Positions 1-7,467 of a DNA stretch of 9,643 nucleotides are shown here, piece by piece. Source of the stretch: JAZQHR01 sp045540695 (GTDB lineage: Bacteria > Bacillota > Clostridia > UMGS1810); contig JAZQHR010000030.1 of the NCBI GenBank assembly GCA_045540695.1, forward strand, positions 1 through 9,643, read 5' to 3'. The notes below the pieces were generated by a model. The model was not told where the DNA came from. It worked only from the letters and a program-made list of their open reading frames with translations, and searched no databases. Position 1 is the first letter of the stretch, and each line of letters starts with the position of its first letter. The position numbers and the translations under genes are program-made.

Positions 1-2
1 AT

Positions 3-320
3 ACACCAAGTACTCAGGAGGATTATGTAACACCGTATGAACCGCAAACTTCACCTTCTCCGGGAATAGTAAGACCTATGCCGGCACCTGAGCCTACTCC
101 AACACCTGAGCCTACTCCAACACCACAGCCTGCTCCAACACCGACACCTAAACCATCCACTCCGTCAACTAATAATTCGTCAGGTTCAGCACATACTACA
201 AACAGAACACAGGCGGAAAGTGAGAAAGGTACAAGTACATATTCAGGTGGTAAAAAACCGGCTAATATGGATGCACTAATGGATCAGATGAATGATTATC
301 AAAGTAAAAATAACAATTGA
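3..320 (+). CDS. 3' end of a protein with a Pro/Thr-rich tail (N-terminus outside window)
   Basis: The frame is open from the left edge of the window (first full codon at position 3) to a TGA at 318-320, so this is the last 105 codons of a longer gene. An internal ATG at 78 is not a convincing start because the frame continues upstream and no ribosome binding site precedes it. The visible part is a low-complexity region: a Ser/Pro/Thr stretch, three PEPTPT-like repeats, a Ser/Asn/Thr linker, and a short hydrophilic end with KKPANMDALMDQMNDYQ before a poly-Asn terminus. There is no catalytic motif or membrane segment. Such tails are common on extracytoplasmic proteins of Clostridia, including class A penicillin-binding proteins and wall proteins, so a surface location is likely but the function cannot be read here. 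It is followed by a strong terminator, which separates it from the rnf operon. Confidence 0.75.
   Translation, partial: TPSTQEDYVTPYEPQTSPSPGIVRPMPAPEPTPTPEPTPTPQPAPTPTPKPSTPSTNNSSGSAHTTNRTQAESEKGTSTYSGGKKPANMDALMDQMNDYQSKNNN
87..140 (+). repeat. Three tandem 18-bp coding repeats (PEPTPT-like)
   Basis: Units at 87-104 and 105-122 are identical (CCTGAGCCTACTCCAACA). A third at 123-140 differs at three bases. Each encodes six residues, mostly Pro, Thr and Glu. The identity at DNA level suggests recent slippage or unequal exchange, and the copy number could vary between strains. Confidence 0.85.
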
Positions 321-354
321 TTTTCAATAGTGAATTAACAATTTAAATATACAT

Positions 355-403
355 AAACTGTCTTGTTAAACTTTTTAGTTTGATAGGACAGTTTTTGTTT
401 TTT
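355..403 (+). terminator. Intrinsic terminator after the Pro/Thr-rich protein gene
   Basis: An 18-bp stem pairs 355-372 with 377-394 across a TTTT loop. All positions pair if three G-U wobbles are allowed. The right arm runs into a T-rich tract (392-403, TTTTTGTTTTTT). It lies 34 nt after the upstream stop codon and ahead of the rnf promoter, so it insulates the two transcription units. Confidence 0.9.
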
Positions 404-465
404 ATTTAACTAATTTATAAAATTATACTTTTTGTTTGTTATCGTACTGTGTTTTTATCAAATAA

Positions 466-494
466 TTGATTTTTTTTTAATAGTATGGTAAAAT
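466..494 (+). promoter_or_regulatory. Predicted promoter of the rnf operon
   Basis: TTGATT (466-471) and TAAAAT (489-494) are separated by 17 nt, and a TG at 486-487 gives an extended -10. This matches sigma-A promoters of low-GC Gram-positives. Transcription would begin near 501, leaving a leader of about 43 nt with the AGGAGGG ribosome binding site at 531-537. A second TATAAT at 502-507 lacks a good -35 at the right distance and is the weaker choice. I see no riboswitch or T-box in the short leader. Confidence 0.7.
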
Positions 495-543
495 GAAATA
501 GTATAATTGTAAATGCGTATGTATTTACCAAGGAGGGAAATAG

Positions 544-1866
544 ATGGAATTATTTACGTTTAAAGGTGGACTTCATCCAAACGATAAAAAACAAGCTACA
601 CGGAATATTCCGATATCGGATTTAAAGGCATCTGATATAATGGTTTATCCTGTATCACAGCATATTGGTGCACCGTGTGTTCCTGTAGTGTCGGTTGGAG
701 ATAGTGTCCTTATGGGACAAAAAATAGCGGATACAGATGCTTTTGTGTCAAGCCCTATACATTCCACAGTATCGGGAAAAGTTGTGGCAATTGAAAAACG
801 TCGCCATCCAAATGGAAATATGGTTGAATCAATTGTAATAGAAAATGATGGCAATGATACGCTTTGTGATTCCATCTACGATAGAACAGATTATAATTCT
901 CTAAGTAGAGAAGATATGATTAAAATAATAAGAGAAACAGGAGTTGTTGGCCTTGGCGGAGCAACATTTCCTACACACATTAAGCTTAATCCACCACCGG
1001 ACAAAAAGATAGAATGTGTGATATTGAATGGTGCGGAGTGCGAACCATATCTTACATCTGACCATAGAGTAATGCTTGAAATGCCAGAAATAGTAGTTGG
1101 CGGACTAGAGCTTATAATGAAAATACTTGGCGTTGATAAAGCATACATAGGAATTGAACAAAACAAACCTGATGCGATTAAGGTTATGTCAGATATATGT
1201 AAAAATAAAAAAGGCATTAGTGTGAAGGTGCTTAAAACGAAATATCCTCAAGGAAGTGAGAAGCATCTTATATATGCCATTACAAAACGTGAAGTACCAA
1301 GTGGGGGACTTCCGGCAGATGTCGGCGTAGTGGTAGATAACGTTGATACATGTACAGCGGTATACAATGCCATTACAAAGCGCAAACCTATTTTTACCAG
1401 AGTAGTTACTGTATCGGGCGACGCAGTTAAAACACATAGAAATTTTCGTGTAAGAGTAGGTACACCATTTAAAGATGTATTTGAAGCTGCCGGTGGATTT
1501 AGATGCGAACCAAAGAAAATTATAATGGGCGGTCCTATGATGGGGATGACTCAGTTTGATTTAAATGTTCCTGTTATAAAAGGTACTTCAGCACTTTTAG
1601 CATTTACTGATGAGGAAGCTTCAAACGTAAAAGCCACTCCATGTATTCGTTGTGGTAAATGTGTTGAAAAATGTCCTATGCGACTTATGCCGGTATTCTT
1701 AAACGAATACGCAAGCGCTGGAAATATCGAAAAATGTCTTGAATATCACATTATGGATTGCATCGAATGTGGTGTATGTGCATATCAGTGTCAGAGTAAT
1801 TTGCGTGTGGTAGAACAGATTAAGTTAATGAAGCAGAAAATATCTGCACAGAGAAAGAAAGCATAG
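544..1866 (+). CDS. rnfC: Ion-translocating ferredoxin:NAD+ oxidoreductase complex, subunit C (RnfC)
   Basis: RnfC is the peripheral cytoplasmic subunit that binds NAD(H) and FMN and carries iron-sulfur clusters; it is the NAD+-reducing end of the Rnf complex. The 440-residue protein has the family's opening (FKGGLHP at 6-12), the glycine-rich nucleotide-binding motif GLGGATFPTHIKL (136-148), the conserved ECEPY (165-169), and two C-terminal [4Fe-4S] motifs: C367-x2-C370-x2-C373-x3-C377-P and C406-x2-C409-x2-C412-x3-C416. Length is typical of clostridial RnfC, without the long C-terminal extension found in some proteobacterial forms. The ATG at 544 has AGGAGGG six bases upstream. It is the first gene of the rnfCDGEAB operon; the rnfD ribosome binding site overlaps its stop codon. 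Confidence 0.97.
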   Translation: MELFTFKGGLHPNDKKQATRNIPISDLKASDIMVYPVSQHIGAPCVPVVSVGDSVLMGQKIADTDAFVSSPIHSTVSGKVVAIEKRRHPNGNMVESIVIENDGNDTLCDSIYDRTDYNSLSREDMIKIIRETGVVGLGGATFPTHIKLNPPPDKKIECVILNGAECEPYLTSDHRVMLEMPEIVVGGLELIMKILGVDKAYIGIEQNKPDAIKVMSDICKNKKGISVKVLKTKYPQGSEKHLIYAITKREVPSGGLPADVGVVVDNVDTCTAVYNAITKRKPIFTRVVTVSGDAVKTHRNFRVRVGTPFKDVFEAAGGFRCEPKKIIMGGPMMGMTQFDLNVPVIKGTSALLAFTDEEASNVKATPCIRCGKCVEKCPMRLMPVFLNEYASAGNIEKCLEYHIMDCIECGVCAYQCQSNLRVVEQIKLMKQKISAQRKKA

Positions 1867-1879
1867 GAGGTGTAGGAAT

Positions 1880-2860
1880 ATGGAAAACAAACTAATAATG
1901 TCAGTTTCACCACATATACGTCAGGAAGACAGCGTAGCAAAGACTATGACAGATGTAATAATAGGTCTTGTTCCTGCACTTGTAGGCTCGGTGTATTTCT
2001 TTGGAATAAGAGCACTTATGCTTACGATTGTGTCAGTGATAGCGTGCGTAGTATCTGAGTATATATGGAATAAGCTTCTAAGAAAAGAATCACCTATAGG
2101 CGATATGAGTGCAGTAGTTACAGGAATGCTCATAGCATTTTGTTTGCCTGTAACTGTGCCATATTATATGGTTGTGGTAGGAGATATATTTGCTATAATA
2201 GTTGTTAAAGGTTTTTTTGGCGGAATAGGAAAAAACATCGTCAATCCTGCACTTGCTGCAAGAGCATTTCTTCTTGCAAGCTGGCCGGTTGAAATGACAA
2301 GCTTTGTAATGCCGCATACCTCTTTAAATCTATTTGGCAAAACACCAGATGCAGTTTCGTCTGCTACTCCGCTTAGCGTAATTAAAGCTACGGGAGATGT
2401 GTTTGAAGCAAGCTACTTTGACCTTATATTTGGAAATGTTCCCGGATGTATAGGTGAGGTGAGTGCTATATGCATACTTATCGGTGGTTTGTATCTTTTG
2501 TTTACTAAGGTTATTACCTGGCATATACCTGTTGCATATATTCTTTCAGTTGGTATTTTTGCTGTAATCTTTGGGGACAAGGCAAATATAGCTAATGATT
2601 TTATATATAGTATTTTGTCAGGCGGAGTAATGCTTGCGGCATTCTTTATGGCTACAGATTACGTTACCACACCTATGACCAAAAAGGGTGCGGTAATATT
2701 TGCAATAGGTGCCGGATTTATCACTGAGGTCATACGTGTGTATGGCGGATATCCGGAGGGAGTTACTTATGCTATACTTATTATGAATATTTGTGTTCCG
2801 TTTATTGATAAGTATACCAGACCGAAAATATTTGGTGAGGTGAAGAAAAATGGAAAATAA
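1880..2860 (+). CDS. rnfD: Rnf complex membrane subunit D (RnfD)
   Basis: RnfD is an integral membrane subunit related to NqrB of the Na+-pumping NADH:quinone reductase. It carries a covalently attached FMN and is considered part of the ion path. The 326-residue sequence is very hydrophobic with many membrane spans. It starts with the family motif SPHIRQ (10-15), and contains a NPA motif (approximately residue 119) and the flavinylation site D157-A-V-S-S-A-T163-P. By homology, Thr163 would accept FMN through a phosphoester bond made by an ApbE-type flavin transferase. The motif reads SSAT rather than SGAT. No apbE is in this window. An AGGAGG (1865-1870) overlaps the rnfC stop and sets the ATG at 1880. 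Its 3' end overlaps rnfG by 11 nt, suggesting translational coupling. Confidence 0.96.
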   Translation: MENKLIMSVSPHIRQEDSVAKTMTDVIIGLVPALVGSVYFFGIRALMLTIVSVIACVVSEYIWNKLLRKESPIGDMSAVVTGMLIAFCLPVTVPYYMVVVGDIFAIIVVKGFFGGIGKNIVNPALAARAFLLASWPVEMTSFVMPHTSLNLFGKTPDAVSSATPLSVIKATGDVFEASYFDLIFGNVPGCIGEVSAICILIGGLYLLFTKVITWHIPVAYILSVGIFAVIFGDKANIANDFIYSILSGGVMLAAFFMATDYVTTPMTKKGAVIFAIGAGFITEVIRVYGGYPEGVTYAILIMNICVPFIDKYTRPKIFGEVKKNGK

Positions 2861-3404
2861 AGGTTCTATAATAAAATTATCACTCATCCTTTTAGCTATA
2901 GCATTTATATCCACATTGATTCTTACCGTGTGTAATGCAGTAACAAAGGATACCATAGCTTATATAAACGAGCAAAATATAAAATCCGCGATGCTTGAGG
3001 TTCTTCCAGGCGGAGAAACATTTGAAGAAATAGGCGGAGAATATCCTGAATACATCACATCTGCATCTTATGGTAAAAAAGATGGTGATATTATGGGATA
3101 CACTGTAAATGTTTCTGTTCCTGGCTTTGGCGGAAATATTGAAATGATAATCGGTGTATGCAAACAAAAAACTGTTACAGGTGTGAAAATCACATCACTT
3201 AGTGAAACACCGGGACTTGGAGCAAAAGCATCAAATGAAGAGTTTACAAAACAGTATTATGGTCTTGAAGAGGGAATATCGGTTATAAAATCAGGTATGC
3301 CAAACGGAAATGAGATATCTGCAATTAGCGGTGCTACAATCACTTCGAAAGCGGTAACAGAAGGTGTAAATGCGGCGCTAAAATACGTAGGAACGCTTGA
3401 GTAG
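2850..3404 (+). CDS. rnfG: Rnf complex FMN-binding subunit G (RnfG)
   Basis: RnfG is a single-span membrane protein with an extracytoplasmic FMN-binding domain, related to NqrC. It passes electrons within the Rnf complex. The 184-residue sequence has one N-terminal hydrophobic helix (approximately residues 7-30), then a soluble domain with the FMN attachment motif S160-G-A-T163 followed by ITSKAV; Thr163 is the predicted flavinylated residue. SETPGLGAKA (approximately 119-128) is also a conserved family block. The start lies inside the end of rnfD (11-nt overlap), with GAGG at 2837-2840 nine bases upstream. Like rnfD, its product needs an ApbE flavin transferase that must be encoded elsewhere. 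Confidence 0.96.
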   Translation: MENKGSIIKLSLILLAIAFISTLILTVCNAVTKDTIAYINEQNIKSAMLEVLPGGETFEEIGGEYPEYITSASYGKKDGDIMGYTVNVSVPGFGGNIEMIIGVCKQKTVTGVKITSLSETPGLGAKASNEEFTKQYYGLEEGISVIKSGMPNGNEISAISGATITSKAVTEGVNAALKYVGTLE

Positions 3405-3418
3405 AGGAGGGGATTTTA

Positions 3419-4036
3419 ATGAAAAAACAAAACGCGTGCTTAGATGCACTTCGAAACGGAATAATTGAAGAAAATCCCACACTAATACAGCTTCTTGGTA
3501 TGTGTCCTACACTTGCGGTTACTACGTCTGTTTCAAATGCTATAGGTATGGGACTATCGGCTACATTTGTACTTGTGTGTTCAAACCTTGTAATATCACT
3601 TCTTAAAAAATGCATTCCTGCAAAGATAAGAATAGCATCGTATGTAGTAATTATAGCTACATTTGTATCGGTTATAGAAATGCTTTTAAAAGCATACCTT
3701 CCAAGTATATCAGCATCACTTGGACTATACATACCTCTTATCGTTGTAAACTGTATCATCCTTGCAAGAGCGGAAAGCTTTGCATCTAAAAATAAAGCAC
3801 TTCCTTCAGTGTTTGACGGGCTTGGTATGGGACTTGGCTTTACACTTGGACTTACTATCCTTGGCACAGTAAGAGAACTTTTGGGTAATGGTACATTTTT
3901 AAATATACCTGTATTTGGTGAAAGCTTTAACCCTGCACTTATATTTATACTTCCACCGGGAGCGTTTATTGCACTTGGATGTATACTTGCAGTTATAAAT
4001 ATTATTACTGATAAAAAGGGGGCATCTAAGAAATGA
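3419..4036 (+). CDS. rnfE: Rnf complex membrane subunit E (RnfE)
   Basis: RnfE is an integral membrane subunit, homologous to NqrD, with about six predicted membrane helices. It pairs with RnfA as an inverted-topology partner. In this family, cysteines in the half-helix regions of the two proteins jointly hold a [2Fe-2S] cluster inside the membrane; here they are C29 (in LLGMCPTLAVT) and C112 (in VVNCIILAR). These positions equal those I recall for Vibrio NqrD. The 205-residue length is normal. A strong ribosome binding site (GAGGAGGGG, 3404-3412) directly follows the rnfG stop. The stop codon overlaps the rnfA start in an ATGA arrangement, which implies coupled translation of the two partners in equal amounts. 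Confidence 0.96.
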   Translation: MKKQNACLDALRNGIIEENPTLIQLLGMCPTLAVTTSVSNAIGMGLSATFVLVCSNLVISLLKKCIPAKIRIASYVVIIATFVSVIEMLLKAYLPSISASLGLYIPLIVVNCIILARAESFASKNKALPSVFDGLGMGLGFTLGLTILGTVRELLGNGTFLNIPVFGESFNPALIFILPPGAFIALGCILAVINIITDKKGASKK

Positions 4037-4623
4037 ATGTAATTGGTGAATTTTTAGTTATGGCGATTACCGCTATATTTGTGGAAAATTTTGTTTTAGT
4101 AAAATTTCTTGGTATATGCCCGTTTTTAGGCGTGTCCAAAAAGACTGATACCGCCATCGGTATGGGTATGGCGGTTACATTTGTAATGGTGCTTGCATCT
4201 GTTATGACATGGCTTGTGCAAAAATTTATACTTGTGCCACTGGATGCCGAGTATCTTCAGACAATATCATTTATACTTGTTATAGCTGCACTTGTGCAGT
4301 TTGTAGAAATGTTTGTTGCAAAAGTAGCACCTGCACTTTATAACGCACTTGGAATATACCTTCCGCTTATAACCACAAACTGTGCAGTGCTTGGAGTGGC
4401 TATAATAAATGTTCAGCGAAATTATACACTACTTCAGTCTATGTGGTATTCATTTTCTGCGGCTATCGGATTTACACTTGCAATAGTGCTGTTTTCGGGC
4501 GTAAGAGAACGAATTGAAAATAATAATGATATCCCTAAGGCATTAAAAGGATTTCCTATAACACTTATCACAGCAGGACTTCTTTCTATTGCGTTTTTGG
4601 GATTTCAGGGCTTAAGCTTTTAG
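4033..4623 (+). CDS. rnfA: Rnf complex membrane subunit A (RnfA)
   Basis: RnfA is homologous to NqrE and partners RnfE in the membrane. The 196-residue protein is hydrophobic throughout, with about six helices. It contains the signature ENFVLVKFLGICPFLGVS (18-35) with C29, and TTNCAVLGVA with C117; these two cysteines are the expected ligands, with those of RnfE, of the intramembrane [2Fe-2S] cluster. Its ATG overlaps the rnfE stop by four bases (ATGA) and a G-rich ribosome binding site lies at 4016-4022 within rnfE. The stop TAG is immediately part of the rnfB ribosome binding site. Confidence 0.96.
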   Translation: MNVIGEFLVMAITAIFVENFVLVKFLGICPFLGVSKKTDTAIGMGMAVTFVMVLASVMTWLVQKFILVPLDAEYLQTISFILVIAALVQFVEMFVAKVAPALYNALGIYLPLITTNCAVLGVAIINVQRNYTLLQSMWYSFSAAIGFTLAIVLFSGVRERIENNNDIPKALKGFPITLITAGLLSIAFLGFQGLSF

Positions 4624-4636
4624 GAGGTGTGTATAG

Positions 4637-5434
4637 ATGAATAGTATAATCATACCTGCTGTAGCAGTCGGTGCAATGGGACTTGTGTTTGGTGCTGTTT
4701 TGGCATTTGCATCTATAGTGTTCAAAGTAGATAGTGACGAAAGAATAGATAAGGTTTGCGAAATCCTTCCCGGTGCAAACTGTGGTGGATGCGGATATGC
4801 AGGATGTAGTGCGTTTGCAAAGGAAATAGTAGAAAATGGTGCGGATTCCACCCGTTGTAATCTTATGACCGTAGAAAAGGCGAAAGCTATATCAGAGATT
4901 ATGGGTACCGAAATGGGCGAAATAATAAGAAAATACGCTGTAGTTGCGTGCAGAGGCACATGTGATGCAGCAAAGAATAAATACATATACGAAGGTACTA
5001 TTTCGTGTGAAGCAGCATCAAGACTTGCCGGCGGACCAAAGGCGTGTGAGTATGGATGTATGGGACTTGGCAGCTGTGTAAATGTATGTAGCTTTGATGC
5101 TATATCTGTTGTAGACGGTGTTGCGTGTGTTGACAAAGAAAAATGCACAGGCTGTGGAGCTTGTACAAGAGCTTGTCCTAAGGGACTAATATCTCTTGTG
5201 CCGTATAATACAAAATCTGCTTTTGTTCAGTGTAACTCAAAGGACAAAGGCGTTGTGGTAAAAGACGTTTGCACAAATGGTTGCATAGGCTGCAGACTTT
5301 GTACAAAGAAATGCGAAGCAGATGCTATAACTGTAAATGATAATCTTGCAAAGATTGATTATGATAAATGTACATCTTGCGGAGCGTGTATAGAAGCATG
5401 TCCTAAGCAAATAATAGTATCATTAGATAAATAA
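4637..5434 (+). CDS. rnfB: Rnf complex ferredoxin-accepting iron-sulfur subunit B (RnfB)
   Basis: RnfB takes electrons from reduced ferredoxin at the cytoplasmic face. The 265-residue protein has an N-terminal membrane anchor (approximately residues 4-30), then an Fe-S domain with C49, C52, C57 and C74 (CGGCGYAGC core), and then two ferredoxin-like modules. The first uses C137-x3-C141-x5-C147-x3-C151 and C170-x2-C173-x2-C176-x3-C180-P. The second uses C216-x2-C219-x2-C222-x3-C226 and C245-x2-C248-x2-C251-x3-C255-P, with an extra C212 just before. Thus at least five [4Fe-4S] sites are apparent. AGGAGGTG (4622-4629) precedes the ATG by 7 nt. It is the last rnf gene; mnmA follows after 13 nt. 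Confidence 0.96.
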   Translation: MNSIIIPAVAVGAMGLVFGAVLAFASIVFKVDSDERIDKVCEILPGANCGGCGYAGCSAFAKEIVENGADSTRCNLMTVEKAKAISEIMGTEMGEIIRKYAVVACRGTCDAAKNKYIYEGTISCEAASRLAGGPKACEYGCMGLGSCVNVCSFDAISVVDGVACVDKEKCTGCGACTRACPKGLISLVPYNTKSAFVQCNSKDKGVVVKDVCTNGCIGCRLCTKKCEADAITVNDNLAKIDYDKCTSCGACIEACPKQIIVSLDK

Positions 5435-5447
5435 GGAGAAATGGATT

Positions 5448-6509
5448 TTGCGCAAAAAAGTAATGCTTGGAATGAGTGGCGGAGTAGATTCATCAGTAGC
5501 AGCATATCTTTTGAAAGAAGAAGGTTATGATGTTGTGGGTGTAACTCTTCAGCTTTGCCCTGAAAATACTGACAGTGACGGATGCAATAGCTCATTGGCA
5601 GTTCGTGATGCCAAAAAAGTTGCTGAAAAGCTTGGCATTTCGTTTTATGTGTTTGATTTTAAAGATTTGTTTGATAAAAAAGTTATCGAATATTTTACTG
5701 ATGAATACTTAAATGGCAGAACACCTAATCCGTGTATCGCTTGTAATAAGCACATAAAATTTGATGCTATGCTTAAAAAAGCAGATGAAATGGGCATAGA
5801 TTATATAGCAACCGGTCATTATGCAACTGTTGAGTATGACGATGTGTCAAAAAGATATCTGCTAAAAAAATCAAAAACTGACGCAAAAGACCAAACGTAT
5901 GTGCTTTATAATCTGACACAGGATAAGCTTTCGCGTATTTTAATGCCACTTGGCGAGTATGAAAAAGATGAGATAAGACACATTGCCGAGAAAATCGGCA
6001 TAGATGTAGCAAATAAGCCTGACAGTCAGGAAATCTGTTTTGTAGCCGATAATGACTACGCAGGGTTTATCGAGAGAAGAGTTGGAAAAGTTTTCCCAGA
6101 GGGTGATTTTTTGGACGTCAACGGCAATGTAATAGGAAAACATCGCGGAATAGTACACTATACCGTTGGACAGCGAAAAGGGCTTGGAGCATTTGGTAAG
6201 CCGATGTTTGTCGTAAAGGTTGATGCTCAAAATAATACGGTAATTCTTGGAGAAAAAGGTACAGAGTATAAGGAGTATCTTGTAGCGGATAATGCAAATT
6301 TTATTTCGTTTGACACACTTACAGAGCCGGTAAAGGTAAAATGTAAGGTCCGATACAATCAAAAGGAAGTTCCATGTACAGTTTATCCTTATGAAAATGG
6401 TAAAATAAAAGTAGAGTTTGATAATCCGCAAAGGGCTGTTACTCCGGGTCAGTCAGTGGTGTTTTACGATGGTGATGTAGTAGTTGGCGGAGCAACAATT
6501 TTATATTGA
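5448..6509 (+). CDS. mnmA: tRNA-uridine 2-sulfurtransferase (MnmA/TrmU)
   Basis: MnmA activates U34 of Lys, Glu and Gln tRNAs with ATP and transfers sulfur to make 2-thiouridine. The 353-residue length is typical. Visible motifs are the PP-loop SGGVDSS (approximately 10-16), the first catalytic cysteine C99 in NPCIACNKHIKF, the ATGHYA block, and the persulfide-forming C197 in PDSQEICF; a C-terminal beta-barrel region follows. The start is inferred as TTG (5448): AAGGAG (5433-5438) sits nine bases ahead and the conserved N-terminus begins there. A closer ATG at 5441 is out of frame and only two bases from that site. It follows rnfB by 13 nt with no promoter or terminator between, so it is probably the last gene of the rnf transcript. 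A terminator follows the stop. Confidence 0.96.
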   Translation: MRKKVMLGMSGGVDSSVAAYLLKEEGYDVVGVTLQLCPENTDSDGCNSSLAVRDAKKVAEKLGISFYVFDFKDLFDKKVIEYFTDEYLNGRTPNPCIACNKHIKFDAMLKKADEMGIDYIATGHYATVEYDDVSKRYLLKKSKTDAKDQTYVLYNLTQDKLSRILMPLGEYEKDEIRHIAEKIGIDVANKPDSQEICFVADNDYAGFIERRVGKVFPEGDFLDVNGNVIGKHRGIVHYTVGQRKGLGAFGKPMFVVKVDAQNNTVILGEKGTEYKEYLVADNANFISFDTLTEPVKVKCKVRYNQKEVPCTVYPYENGKIKVEFDNPQRAVTPGQSVVFYDGDVVVGGATILY

Positions 6510-6515
6510 TATTAG

Positions 6516-6546
6516 CGACTGTTATATTATATAGCAGTCGTTTTTT
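6516..6546 (+). terminator. Intrinsic terminator after mnmA
   Basis: An 11-bp stem pairs CGACTGTTATA (6516-6526) with TATAGCAGTCG (6530-6540), with one G-U pair and a 3-nt loop. Six T residues follow at 6541-6546. It starts 7 nt after the mnmA stop and marks the end of the rnf-mnmA transcription unit. Confidence 0.92.
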
Positions 6547-6598
6547 ATGTAATAAATAATACATTTCGCACGTATATTGTTTTATCGGGGTGAAATGT

Positions 6599-7447
6599 AT
6601 GTTTAAAAGGTTTATGGTTGTTTTCCTTTATATAATGATTGTAGTAGGGTATTCGGTTGGAAAATATAATCTTAACGCTATAACCGTAGCAAATGTTTCT
6701 AATGATATAAAAATACCTGGAGTAATGTATCACAGCATATTGAAAGACACCACACGCTCCGGAAAGTATGTTATTACGCCCGCACAGTTCGAAGAAGATA
6801 TAAAGTATATTAAGCAAAAAGGATATACAGGCGTATTTATATCTGATCTTATAAACTATGTGGAAAAGGGGACGCCGCTTCCTGAAAAACCTATACTAAT
6901 AACTTTTGACGATGGTTATTACAATAATTATCTGTATGCATACCCAATACTGAAAAAATATAACACCAAGGCGATATTTTCGCTTATCGGAAAATATTCC
7001 GAACAATATTCTAAAACAGGTGAAGAAAATGCATATTACACGCATATCACATGGGAGCAGGCAAAGGAAATGGCAGATTCGGGTTATGTAGAATTGCAAA
7101 ATCATTCGTATGACCTTCATTCGCTAGGGCATAGAAAAGGAAGCAAGAAGCTAGGCGGCGAATCAACTGACGAATATCAGAGAATGCTTTTTAGTGACCT
7201 GAAGAAGACAGACACACTTATATACGAAAATACAGGGTATAAGCCAACGGCATTTACATATCCGTTTGGTTTTATATCGGATGAATCATTTATGGTCATA
7301 AAGGAAATGGGCTATAAAGCATCTATATCGTCGGAAAGTGGTTTTAGCAGCATATCACGCGAAAATCCAAACTTATTTGAGTTAAAAAGAGTAAACCGAC
7401 CTCACGGGAAAACGTCGGCTGAATTTTTCAAAGATATTTTAAAGTGA
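6599..7447 (+). CDS. Membrane-anchored or secreted polysaccharide deacetylase (CE4/NodB domain)
   Basis: Family members remove N- or O-acetyl groups from extracellular glycans such as peptidoglycan, poly-N-acetylglucosamine or xylan. The 282-residue protein has an N-terminal hydrophobic segment (approximately residues 5-22) acting as signal or anchor, then a region with GVMYHSI and a NodB domain. Its motifs are T102-F-D104-D105-G (catalytic base and metal Asp), N-H169-S-Y-D-L-H174 (metal-binding His pair), and TYPFG near residue 220. The H-x4-H spacing resembles the PgaB/IcaB branch rather than the H-x3-H of PgdA, as I recall those families. I chose ATG 6599, with GGGGTG six bases upstream, over an in-frame GTG at 6590 that overlaps this site. 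No clear promoter is visible in the 52-nt gap after the mnmA terminator, so it may depend on read-through or a weak promoter. The natural substrate is not determinable. Confidence 0.88.
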   Translation: MFKRFMVVFLYIMIVVGYSVGKYNLNAITVANVSNDIKIPGVMYHSILKDTTRSGKYVITPAQFEEDIKYIKQKGYTGVFISDLINYVEKGTPLPEKPILITFDDGYYNNYLYAYPILKKYNTKAIFSLIGKYSEQYSKTGEENAYYTHITWEQAKEMADSGYVELQNHSYDLHSLGHRKGSKKLGGESTDEYQRMLFSDLKKTDTLIYENTGYKPTAFTYPFGFISDESFMVIKEMGYKASISSESGFSSISRENPNLFELKRVNRPHGKTSAEFFKDILK

Positions 7448-7467
7448 AAAAGTTCACCGTTAAAGGT

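Noticed and set aside
502..507. TATAAT as the main -10 of the rnf promoter
   Set aside because: No acceptable -35 lies 16-18 nt upstream, whereas TTGATT-17-TAAAAT with an extended TG fits better.
645..3867. Several minus-strand open frames of 64-175 codons across the rnf genes
   Set aside because: All lie antisense to strongly recognised rnf genes, lack ribosome binding sites, and look like no known protein.
4612..5148. 178-codon minus-strand open frame opposite rnfB
   Set aside because: It is antisense to the conserved cysteine motifs of RnfB, and its Pro/His/Ser-rich composition is typical of a shadow frame.
6590..6598. GTG at 6590 as the deacetylase start
   Set aside because: It overlaps the GGGGTG ribosome binding site that is well spaced for ATG 6599, and adds only three residues.
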